Source of the DNA: Aptenodytes patagonicus
Taxonomy: Eukaryota > Chordata > Aves > Sphenisciformes > Spheniscidae
Direction of reading: 5' to 3'
DNA: 64,000 bases
Assembly: GCF_965638725.1 (NCBI RefSeq)
Contig: NC_134962.1
Coordinates: forward strand, 3,355,501 to 3,419,500
Positions 42,101 through 54,100 of this stretch are shown one piece after another. The number at the start of each line of letters is the position of its first letter. Within the stretch, counting starts at the first letter, position 1. The translations under genes and the position numbers were made by a program. The notes beneath the pieces are model-generated. The model had not been told where the DNA came from. It made no database searches and saw nothing but the letters and a program-made list of their open reading frames with translations.

Positions 42101-45100
42101 AAGTCACTAACAGTCATAGCTGTGGTCTGCACATATGATATGTAAGCATTTCTTCATGTTATACAGGTATGTTTCCATTTCCTCTTTGAAGTTTGAACTC
42201 ACTCCGTTTCAATCTATAGGTAATTGAAGCTCCTGGTGCATCAAAGTGCATTGGTCCTGGCTGTTTTAATTTGGCTCAGCCTGATTCTGTGTATTGCAGC
42301 AATGACTGCATTCTCAAACATGCTGCAGCCACTATGAAGTTTTTAAGTGCTGGCAAAGATGCAAAACCAAAACCGAAAGAGAAGATCAAACCAAAATGTG
42401 AAAAACCTGGCATGCCAAAATCTCAACTGCAGGTAAGCTAATGTTCATGATCCAAAACAGTTGTCCTGAAGCACAGTGGCTCATTTCTGTGCTCTCCTTT
42501 TTCAGGCAACTACAAGTGCCAAGTCCTGCATGAAGATGAGCTTTCTAGTATTTTTTTTTTGTTCTCTTGCCTTTTTCTGTGGTAAAAGCATTTTTTAATT
42601 CGTCTGACAATAAAATGTTTTCCTGTCACTTTTTAAAAATCTCATTAATTGCCTCTAGATAGAGATAGTTTCTTGAAAGGGCCTTCTAGATGGCAGTGTA
42701 CTTTTTAAAAAAAAAAATTTAATTAATTCCAAATTAATTTACCTTTTTTAAAAAAAAAAGTGTAAGCAATACCCCTTTTTATTTTAATTTCATTCCAAAT
42801 TAATTTTACCTTTTTTAACTCCAAATTACTGGGTTTTGGGCAGTAATTTGGAATTACTGTGAATTGTGAACTAAAGTGACTGCATTGTATGTGTGCTTTG
42901 GAAGCAAAAAGATGAAATCAAAGCCTTCTCCTTTCCCTTTTGAAACCACTATAAAATGGGCAGTAGTTTTTCAAACAAACAACACCCCCCCCCCAACTTG
43001 ATGATAAATACTGTTGTTTTGAGGTGGTTTCTTTGCCATTCTCTTTTCTTGAAGTTACAGTGTATATTACCTTTGTTTTATAGACTTGAATGTGAAATTA
43101 CATCATTTCAAGTGTATTTACACAAATTTCTTTTATAGTAAGCTCCTGTATTTAAGTATATCTCTGCTTGTTTTTAAAATACAATGTATTTGATGATTAT
43201 TAGTAATTAAGCTTCCTTTAATCATGCAGGCAGTTATTAAGCCTCTTTCAAACCAAAAGAGACAATTTCCTGAGAAAAGAGAGGTGAATATGAAGAAGAC
43301 CGTTTTGACAGCTGCCAAGACTGAGGCAAACACTCAACCAATTGCTAAAGAGCCAGCAGCAGAAAACAGCACGCCATCCTGGGCAAGCGATCATAATTAC
43401 AATGCTGTAAAGCCTGAAAGGACTGCTGCCATTTCATCTTCACTGTTGTTCAAATGTATGTATCGCATAGGGATATTCCTGAATAATCATTTACATTTTC
43501 TTTGAATACCCATCCATTCTTGGCTCTGCAAGACTAGGGAGTTTAGGATTTGGGTTTGGTTTTTTTTTTCTCTTAATATGGCACCAAACTACTTTTCTCC
43601 ACCTTCAAAGATTCGCACACAGAGATACACACAAATGGGAGACACCTTTAGAAGTTTCATTTGTATCATATGACAGTTGTATGATTAAGAGCCTATCAAT
43701 CTACCCAGCTGATTTCTGGATGAAAACTACATGATTAAGCTTTAAATTTTTCCCATAAAGACAATAACTTTTTCTAATCTAGAAAAGGTAAGTATCGATA
43801 CATTTGTGTTAAGTTTTACAAGAAGGTTGCAGCATGAATCGGCAATTGACTGTACTAATTTGAATTGTATTTTTGTAATTTAGATTTGGCACCTGTCTCT
43901 CAGGTCTTGCATTTTCAGTGCTAGTGCCGAGAATGAAATCTTCAACGTGGTATCCAACAATACTTTACACTTCTTCAAACAGCTTTTAACTGTCAAGTAT
44001 ATCCCAAGTTCTTCCTGCTGCTTTTCTTCCTTACATGAAATAATTTAAGGACCATTCTTTACTTCTAAGTTTGGGGGGAGGCAGTACTCTTTTTTTTTTC
44101 TTTCCCCCCCTTTCTATTTATATGTTCATACTTCACACATTATCCACACACACAAGAACACATCTTAAGTGGATATTAGGCAGAGATATTGCCTTGCATA
44201 TTTTTGCAGGTTTTGAATAGCATCCTTGTAACTCATACAAAGGTAAGTAAATACTGCTTTGTAGCCTGAACAAGTCTTTCTGCTAATGACGTTTTTTGAT
44301 TGACTCAGCTAAGTAGTTTTGTAATGCAGTGGTGGAACTTCAGATGAAATCTTACATTTCACGTTTACAAAACACATGACCTGGTGTCTAATGTTCACTC
44401 ACTTGAAGATTAATGAATTCAGAAATGCAGTTCTCACAGCTTTCTTAACCACACTTTAGCCAATTTTACATTTTATGTTCAGAAATAAACCTAGTTATTA
44501 AACACATTATATGTAAAGTAACTGATAAGTTTATAAATTATCTTTAAGATGAGATTTTTTTTAGATGTAACTTTTAAACACCGAGGGAACACTAGCTACC
44601 TAAATTGCTGTTTATTATTATAGCATATAGTAGACTTACTAGGTATATTTTAATTGTATTTACCCACATCAGATGTTTAAATGGTTATAATTTTTCCCTG
44701 CATATTTTTGTTGCATATTTTGTTACTTGGGCCTTGTGCCTTTTTTTATAGTGAACTCTTAAGATACATACTTTGATAAACTTGCATTTTTTTTAAGCTG
44801 CTTCAAAAAGGAACTAGCTTTTTTTTTGTCAGAAACAGTAGTGTTTTAAACATAACCAAAATTAGGAGAGAAGAATGTAAATGAAACTATAAGGGCTTAT
44901 TTTACGTGTCAAATTTTCATGACACTTTCTACCTCATAACCGTATCACTTAAAATGTCCTTACTGCTATAGGTTTTTTCCTAGGAGGCAGGAATACAGGT
45001 TTTGAGGCAGCAAGTTTGGGGTTTCTTTAAGGGGGGTTGCTCTTAAGTTTTACCACGCTGGAGGTTATACAGATATAACCAATTCCAGTAGAAAATTGGA

Positions 45101-48100
45101 TTCCTGTAGATAAATGGTTAAATTGGTTCAAAAATATGTGTATGTACCAGACTTTAATAACGAATAGAAAACAACCTAGTTCGTGTGATGAAGAACTCTC
45201 ATATCAAATGCAAGGAAGAACTTCAGATTGCTATTATTAAGGTAAGTGGTACTAATATGTGGAGACTCGGTGCCATTACTAAATTCCCAGGTAAATCACT
45301 TGTGTATTTGTGAAAAAATTTGTCCTGCTTTCTGATTGGATGGGTTTGATCTGTAATCTTCCTGAGAAGCTGCGATTGCATCATCTTTAAGAGTATTCTA
45401 CAAGATTTTATTTATTTAACAAATCTTTACATGCTGTTCAAAACATAGAAGTTAACAGCATTATGGAAATTCGTGAGAGTCATCTCACTTCGGGTATCTA
45501 AAAGTTAGAACTCTTTAAGTCTGAGCTAGTCTGTCAAGAAAAACACCTTCAGTGGACAAAACATGTAATCTGTTTTAGACACTAATCTTAGAACAAAGTG
45601 ACTCACTGTTTAGAAATGCTTATTTCTGAACATTGATTATGAAAGACGTTTAAGATGACTAGTTCAGACATCTAAGTGTCTAATATTTGGACTTAAGGTC
45701 ACCTAGAGGAGGCTAAGGACGGGATTCTTCCATATACAGTATTTCAAAATACAGCCTGCGTTCTCCCAGAGCTTCAAGCCATGCTCTGCAAATCCTTATT
45801 TGTGACTCCAGTGCACGAGGCCCTTTAGGAATTAAGGAAACTTAATGTGATTAGCAGAATTACTCTCTCTAATACTCTTTCCATCAGTCAGTTTATCATA
45901 TTTCAGACATGGATTTACTTTACACATTTACTCTGTACTTGTCAGATACAAGATTTTGTTGTTGTTACATTCGACAGTAGTTTTATCAAGTAGTAGCAAG
46001 AAGAAAATCAAGCCACTGTTAGAGATGTACTGGGTGATAGGGGCATATAATATATTTGCATCTAAACCTTGCCACCAAGCCCCCTTTTCTCCTCCCAGCC
46101 TGTTTTGCATTTATATATATTAAAAAAAAGGCTATTTGGTGCTAGTAGGATGCAGTTACAGAGAGCAGTGATTTCTTTTTCTGTTACCCCGTTAGTTCGT
46201 GTTTCTTCAATTCCTGATATTTTCTACTTTTTTTTTCTATAGCTTTTTTGGGGATAAGTTAGGGCTGTACTTGGAAGTGACTTTGTACACCAAAATCTGG
46301 AGCCTGATTAATGACACTGTCTAACATCTTGATGTTCCCAGTGAAAATAATCCTATTTATTTGTTTAATAGCTAGAGTGGGAAATATCTTGAACTTGCTT
46401 TGATAAGTAAATATGAAGTACAAGTACTTTTAAAGTTGCAGGCAGTATTTGAACTACACATACAAGAGGAAATCAGGTATGCGTCATATTCCCTTTCAGA
46501 AGTGTTGCTTTTAATTTCGTTAGGAAAATTGGTATTAGTTTAATATGCAGTGCTCAATTTTTATACTGAATTTCAAAAGTCATCCTAGCTTCCAAATTGA
46601 TACAAGTATATGGATTGTTGAGATTTAGGAACATTGTTGTTCAGAGATTCAAGTTGCGATAGAAATCCTGAATTTGTCATGTGAGCTAGTGTTAATTATC
46701 AATATTTAGGTCATATCAAAGGAGATGTAAAATTCATAACAAAAGCAAAACAGACTCGTTTATCTAGTAAGATCATCTAGGTGTTTGTGGGGAAGCACCA
46801 CCCAAAATGATTTCTGAAATGTTTCAGTTTTGTTAGCAGGCTAACATACATCTTACAATAATAGGAAGCGTTATTTTTAATTATGCTGGAGGAGGACAAA
46901 CTTTAAACAGCATAATATAAACACGTTTTTTCAGAAGGATCCACAAAAGCAGTTTGTGTCCACTGCTTATTTGATTCTGCTGAGAGCTTTTATACTTAAA
47001 GTTTTACACTAATTAATATCATGTATTGCATTTGTAACAATATTTGTCCATTATATTCACTGCTGCCCTGTAAAAAGGGAGTAAAGGAGCACTTCAGACA
47101 TGAAGTTTGCTGATGCAAAGGTTTATCAGCAGTATCAGTGTGTAAGTCTGAAGCACCTGACCTCAGGTTTTCTGTTTGATAGAGCAACACTTGGAAGAGA
47201 CTTTTTTCTATATTTTTGTTGTTAAGTGTCAAATAGAAGTCAGCAGCAAATGTATCAGCAGTTTTAAAATAGAAAATGAATCCAAAAGGAGGGAGGAAGG
47301 TAGACATTTGCAGTATCCCAGTTTTTAAACTACCCAGTCATAAGTATACTAAGTACTCATCAGTGCTTCAAATCTTTGTTGAAGTTCAGCTGACTGACTT
47401 AAAAGAAATACATGAACTGATAATTTACTCAGCTCAGGTGCTAAAACTATTTAAACATCTTAACTGCATTTATTGATAAAAGTAACTAAGCGCACAGGAG
47501 AGTGAAGAGGGTTTATTAGTTAAAAAATGAACATTAAATGTGTTTCTTATTATTGTAGAACTTCCTGAGTAAAAAGTACTTCTAAGTCACACTAAGGCAC
47601 TAAACTTCTGTTTACTTAACTGTAGACAGATAAATCATATGAGTTTATAGCTATCTGTTATAATATCTTATTTGGTACTGGTATTTCACAGAAATTGTTA
47701 ATGAGTGGGACTTCGAAGGGGAAGTGTTTCATTAAGAGGAAAGCACACTGTTTGTGGTACCTCTCCTGCTTTACAGCAGTGAATTATGGAGAGACAACTT
47801 AACACTGCCACCTCCTGGAAGTGGGAGGCCAGGTCTGTAGAGCCCTGGCTCTGATGAAACAATACATTTTTTCTGCAGCTAAACTTTTCTACACCCAAGA
47901 CCTATTCACAAAGTGAATAGTGTTTGCTTGTATAGTGAAAGATCCCAGATACAAAGGGCACTTGGCCTGTTTTGTTCCTATACACCTCTGACAAAATATG
48001 GAGACGTTGTAAAGGGAATACAGTGATACTGGGAGCCCATCATTACAAAATGTGATGTGCATAGCAAAATGCTAGGATTATAGCATACATAATTTATGGG

Positions 48101-51100
48101 GTTTTTTTCTTGTGTCATTTTTTTCCCCTCTCCGTAATAACAGTATGAAGGCAGGAAAGAAAGAAAATATACCACTATAAAGACAGCAGGGGGAAAATGT
48201 AGTACACAAAACAGAGGAGTTATGGCTCAGGAGGTAAAAGTGATGTGGGAAGCTGTAAGTATCTTTGTGAAAAGAAAACGGGCCTTGTCTGCACACAGAC
48301 TGGTGCCAATTTAATGCTTCTCTTCAGGCAAGATTGTACTAGCTTAAGTTGTGACTCTTCAGTGGAGTGCAGTGTATGTGGATATGCTGCTGTTGGTTCA
48401 GCTATTAAAAATACTTAACTACTAACTATTAAAAAATATTTTACTTAAATTGAGGAGCTGTTCTTAAGTCATAAGTATTTTTGTCTGCAAGGACTGATTG
48501 TAGTTAAACTTGATGCCTTTGTTTTGGTGTGAGTGCTTCCCCATAGGAAAAACTAGCCTGTGCCAAGTTCCATACTGTTATAACTAAACTACTTCTGGTA
48601 TCTGAATTAACTCCTTGAAAGCTAAGGTATCTTTGCTTAATGCTATATTCTGCAACGTAAACCCATACTAAGAGGCAATAAGTATTGAGTAGTACCAAGG
48701 GAATAAAAAGAATTACTTATGTTACTGGCAATTTTCTGGGACACACGGCTGCTGTACATGTAGGTCTAGCTTTAACCTTTTGTAACTAGAGGAGTTTTCA
48801 GAAAGGCTGCTGACAGACCAAATAATAATCAGAATACCTAAGATGAGTCTGCCAGAACTTCTGAGAAATTAATCTTGGAGATCTGGCTTTGGAAAGGTTA
48901 TAGTACAGGAGCGACTGGTGTAACGCGGCTCCGGTGCCGAACTTGCATCGTGAGAATGGCAGGGGCTGTGCCGGCACACGGGCTGGCACGTGATCTGAGC
49001 CCTGGCTGTGGAGTGAGGCAGACCAGTAGTGGCTGCTGAAGCCAACATCCCCTGGGACCCAGCCAATTAAAAGGAGCAGTGGGATCCTTGGGGAGTGATT
49101 ATCATCTCCTGCCTGTGAACTACTGGAGCTCCCCTTCTCTGCTCTACAAGGTATGTTACATCTGTCCTGTGGCTGTCAGCCACGTGAAGATTTTTGCCGT
49201 GTCTCTTTAAGTTAGGAAGGCTGGTCCCTGCTGCTGGCATGTTTCCTATTATTGTCTTTCAAGCACCTAGCACCCCCAAGGAGCTTGGACAACAGAAAGC
49301 CAGCACTCTTGCCATAATGGGTGCTTGGCTTCAGTATAAGGAAGCATTGCTGAGAGGAAGGGTTGGGGGGCAGAAACCTGGCACAACTTACGGATGCACT
49401 ATGAATATTAGGGTGGTTTATCTCTTGTCATCAACACTGAAAGTGATGAAAGTTTGATTAAAAAAACTCACCACCCTCTATTGCTGTTTTGCTTTCTTTT
49501 ACTAATATTACTTTAGTTCTTTGAACTTGCTCACTTGACTGCATAGCCAGCGAAAAAGATCTTCCTCTGCTAGTTCCCAAATAAAAGGGGTTTTTTGAGG
49601 TGATCTCTTGCACTTTGGAGTCAAGTTTTGCTGTTGGTCTTGGTGCTGATGATTCGCTGTGTCTGATCTGTACTGAACTTGGAACCTGAAGATGGCCTGT
49701 CACTGCAAGGAATGATCATACCAATCCATAAACGGCCTGGAAAATAAGGAGCCCTTTTTTTTGCAGCAGTAGTGCCTCTCTTTCACTCAGGAGTGGTGTA
49801 GTTGTGAAGATGTAGTCATCTAAATGTAGAACAGATAAATCACTATAATTTCATGTAGATCAAACAAAGCTTTGCGTGTCTAAGTTACAGATTTGCATGA
49901 GCGTAGCTACAGCGTTGGCTTGAATGCAAACAAATCACCACCACAGAAAAGGTCCTCCTCTCAGAGTTTCCTAAATTAATTAACTTTAAAGACAGATTTA
50001 CTTTCTTTGTGTGCCTGAATGTAAAGGCTTGGCACAACAGGCAGCTTAATTACGAGCTTCTCATTGTGGTGCAGATTAGAACTGATAGAGCCTTTTGAAG
50101 AAAAACAGCAGGGCAGGAGGCACACCTCTGAAACACTAGTGTTTGATAATAAAGTTTGATTTGGTCTTGAAAGTGGAAGCAGACACCTTGTTCCGTAGGC
50201 AATTAACGGTGAAAACTAACACTGAAACCTATTTAAGACTAGTTCAACACTTTTGAATTATTTAGAACTAATGCTAAGCTATCTTTGAGGGAAATGACAA
50301 AAAGTCTAGCAAAAACAGGTTTCGGGAAGGCAACAGTTGAACGGCCATGGAACTGAAGCGGTTACAAACTACACCTCACCTTCACAGCCTTGGGCACTGA
50401 ATGTTCGGTGCCACAAGAGGGTGCTTCAGTGGCACCTAACAGGATTGACTCTTCGACAAGTGTCTGAGGCTCTGAGATGTCAGGCGTGCATCCCAGCAGT
50501 GTGACTATGCAAAGGCTGCTCTTGAGGAACGTCTCGTAACTGGTAAGTAACTTCCCATTGTAGAGTGCTTTATAACTGACATCTAAAGCACCAGCTCACC
50601 CGTGTATTTTGTTCAATTTTTTAAGTTGGATAAAAGGTTTCACTTCGGAAGAACTCATGGATTGAAGTTCGGTATCAGCCACTGCATTGGGGTGGAGGGT
50701 TTTAGTTTAAATTCTGCTCTGTTAAAATTATTTCTGCCACGAGTCATGCAGAAAGGGGTCATACCACAGCTGCATCGAACAAGTCCATTTAGGACATAGC
50801 GAGGCTGAGTGGCAAAGGGAAGCTGTTGGAACACCAGCAGTTTTAAATCTGAGAAATCTCACCTATCCACTGTTTCAGCGGTTTTACAAAGGGCAAAACA
50901 CCGTTCCTGAATTCTCAGATATTGGCAAATCGGGGTGAGATATTTCGTCTTCTCTGAGCCAAGAGACTGTCCTTTTCTACTGTGATATGTGCCAAAACAG
51001 GCTGCCCTCACCTCTTGCAGTGTTCAGGCTGGACAGCTGCAGCACGCTGGAACGACTGCACGGAGAAACGGGTAGTGCAGCTACCTGTGTCGGCAAGAAG

Positions 51101-54100
51101 GAGCTGCAGGACCATACAGAACTTCACAGTACAATTTCACAGACCCATTTTTGAGTGACACTCAAAAGGCTGGCTGGGGTTTTTTGTGAATTCCGAAATA
51201 GATTAGTGCTTCTGGTTGGTGTTTTCGCACCTGCATTCCTATCAGATGTTTAAGCTATTGTAAAGGCCGGTGCTGTTGCCTATCTTCAGAGATTAGCTCT
51301 TCTCAAAATACGTAATTACTCAGCTCCGGCCAGCCTTTACACAGGCTGTTGGAGAATACCTTCTAACAGGCATTTTTGCCTTTTTTAACAACTGCAAAGC
51401 TGCACTAGTGTGAATTTTCCTCCAATTTGACATTAGTTTTTTTGGAAAACAACATAAAAATCCTTTGAAGTGTAGTAAATGATCCACTTTAAAAGGTGGA
51501 TCACAAGTAGCTGTACTCTGCTTCTTAGGTTTTATTATTCATATTGTGGAATTTTACAGCATTGGTTTTTTGGGGTTTTTTTGGGTTTTTTTAACAGAAA
51601 AATGTTAATTACCAGCTTTGTTACTGTTGGTGCCACACAAACTTGTATGCTGTGCATACGTTTGAAAGTTAGTTGTGGTTTGGTTTGGGTTTTTTTTTTT
51701 TCCCCCTACAGCTCTCTATTTTAGTGACAGAGGAGCATGAAAAGTATCTGTAGAACCCACACATGCTTCAGCAGCCTCCGCGCTGTGGGCTTGTAAAGGC
51801 TTGCCGATGTGCAGCGCGTCTTCTGAAGCGTTGGGCTGCCGACGTCCTGCGCCCTTGGGCCAGTGCTCCCACTGTGGAAGGTTCTGTGCAAGCTGGACAA
51901 GACGACGCAGCCATCAGCCTGTGCTTCCCCACACACTGCCATGAGGAATTTTATCCTGGGGGGGGGAAGTGGGTTAGTGTAGATGGAGGAGAACACAGGG
52001 AAATGTTAAGACAATATTGGACACCAGAGGCAGTGGTTGTATGAACAGCCTTATGCCAGATTTTTAATTCTGTAGGGAAACTTCTCGTAATTGGTACTAT
52101 GTAACAAACACTCAGCTGCAAGACATTCTTCACAAAAGTCTTTTTAGTGTTCTGTAGTAGTAGCTGTGATGCCTCTTCTTTTAAAAAAAAAAAAAGATTT
52201 TTTTTAAAAGAAAAAAGCTTGAGCCTTACAAGACTCATTACGAAACAGGCTCTTCAAGTGTAACTGCCTATGGTTTATCTGCAGCATCGTTTAAAACTTA
52301 GCATCAACTAGAGCAAGAAATGGAAGATCTTTAAAGTGATTTGAATAACTTCAAAACTATACAAACAAAAGTAATAGCACATTTCTTCAGATATTTAAAA
52401 GTTGGAAAAACTAGATAATGTCTCCAGCAAAATAACCCGTCACAAATGAGATAATTTAAATAGAAACTGCGGGGGGGAGGGGGGGCAGTGTATTTTTGAA
52501 GTGACTTTCTAAAGCTACTATTCCAAAGATTGGGTGGAGAGGGAAAGGGGGAAGAACCAGCATAGGCTTGAATGCTATACAGAAATATTTTGAAGAGGTC
52601 AGAGGAAGAGCAAAGTTTCCTTTGGATAATTTCTGTGCTGGTGCTGTAAAACACAGCCTCCCAGTGTAGGTGAGGGATTATGATACGAGTGCATCCCGCA
52701 AATCCTTCACGCAAAATTAAACAGCGCTGCACTGTGGAAATCATTCCTAAATTGGGCCTCGACAACCACATTACAATGCTGAAACAGCATTGTTGAGATG
52801 TACAAAAGTGAAGTATACGTAACCATCAGGCTTTCAACAGACTCATCTGTAACACAATAGATAATGTGGCAGTTATGTCCTCCACCGCTTACAGAAGTTT
52901 CGTTCTTGGCTGCATGTTGTAATATATGGCTTAGCTTCACGGGGAATTTCCTTAGGGGAGGGGTTCTGTATCTGTGGACATCTAGTGGGAGAGATTATAG
53001 TTATGTCTGTAGTGAACATACCATAGTAATGCTATTTCTTAAGCCTTGCAAGGAATGCACTTTTTTCTGCCAGAGGATTCATTGGGTTTCACTCTGGAAA
53101 TGAGCGGACTCATCAGCTCCGTCTGAACCTCTCCTCTTTTAGCCCGTGCCTCTTCAGTCAGTAGGAATCCTGTTGCTGTCCTAAGAAGTGGCTGACAGGA
53201 CAAAATGGGGAAAATAGGAATTAATGTTTTGTTTTGAATACCGTTTCTAACATCCAGCCAAGGGAGGTACACCTGTGTGTTCAAAAGTGCCAAATAGAAG
53301 AGCCACTAAATGCCTTATTCTGGCACTAATCTTCTGTCTGTGGTGAAACTCCCTATTATTCCGTTAGGCTGGTTAGGCTAATGTGAGTGGTCGTCCCTAT
53401 CCTTTTATTTTAACTTTGTTTGAGAGCATTTATTGTAGGTACGCTGGAGCTACTGATGAAAAGGACTGGAAACATCACAGTATAAAATACAGTGGCCAGT
53501 GTGTATAGTAGGCATTGACTGCGTCTTCTCTTCAAGTTGTTCGTGGACTGCGAGGCCAAGCGATTTGAAACTCATGGTCTGAGAGAATAACCTGTTCCAT
53601 TACATGTCCTGTCAATTTGCTGAACGGCTGTGGCATCTGTTCAGAAGTTAAATTCCACATACGTTGGCATACTGCTCTCTGAAAAGAGTACATATTTCTG
53701 TGAACTCTTCCAAACATGCACTTGCCATAGTTCATACCTATCAGAAGATAGCGTAAGCTTTGGGGTGTGCTCACGTTGCGGCTAAGTCAATAGAAGAGCG
53801 AGCTGCCACCAGAAGAGGCAGTCCTGCTCCTTCCTCGCACTCAGCTGGGTGCTCCTGTGCGTTGGATCCAAGACCCGTGTAACGACACAGTGAGTTCGGT
53901 TCAGCTGGATTACGTGGCAGCACATTAATCTTGTCACTAAAAACCAAAACTTGACAGGACAAAAATTCTGGTTTCTCATAGTCAAAATAGGATAAGAGGG
54001 TTTTTTTAGATTAGGTTCATCTACAGCCATCACGGGTTATTTGCATATGTAGGATTTAAGTAGTCTTGATTCTTTGTCACAATGTGCACACGATTTGGGT

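Noticed and set aside
51481-51502. Near-palindrome GATCCACTTTAAAAGGTGGA and flank, considered as a transposon end or operator
   Set aside because: No second copy or target-site duplication was found nearby. A single short palindrome is not enough.
51763-52044. Plus-strand frame of 93 codons downstream of a strong acceptor
   Set aside because: Not in frame with DIDO1, no recognisable domain, and its first codons lie after an in-frame stop for the DIDO1 phase.
52331-52771. Minus-strand frame of 146 codons
   Set aside because: Low-complexity stretches, no splice context and no recognisable domain.
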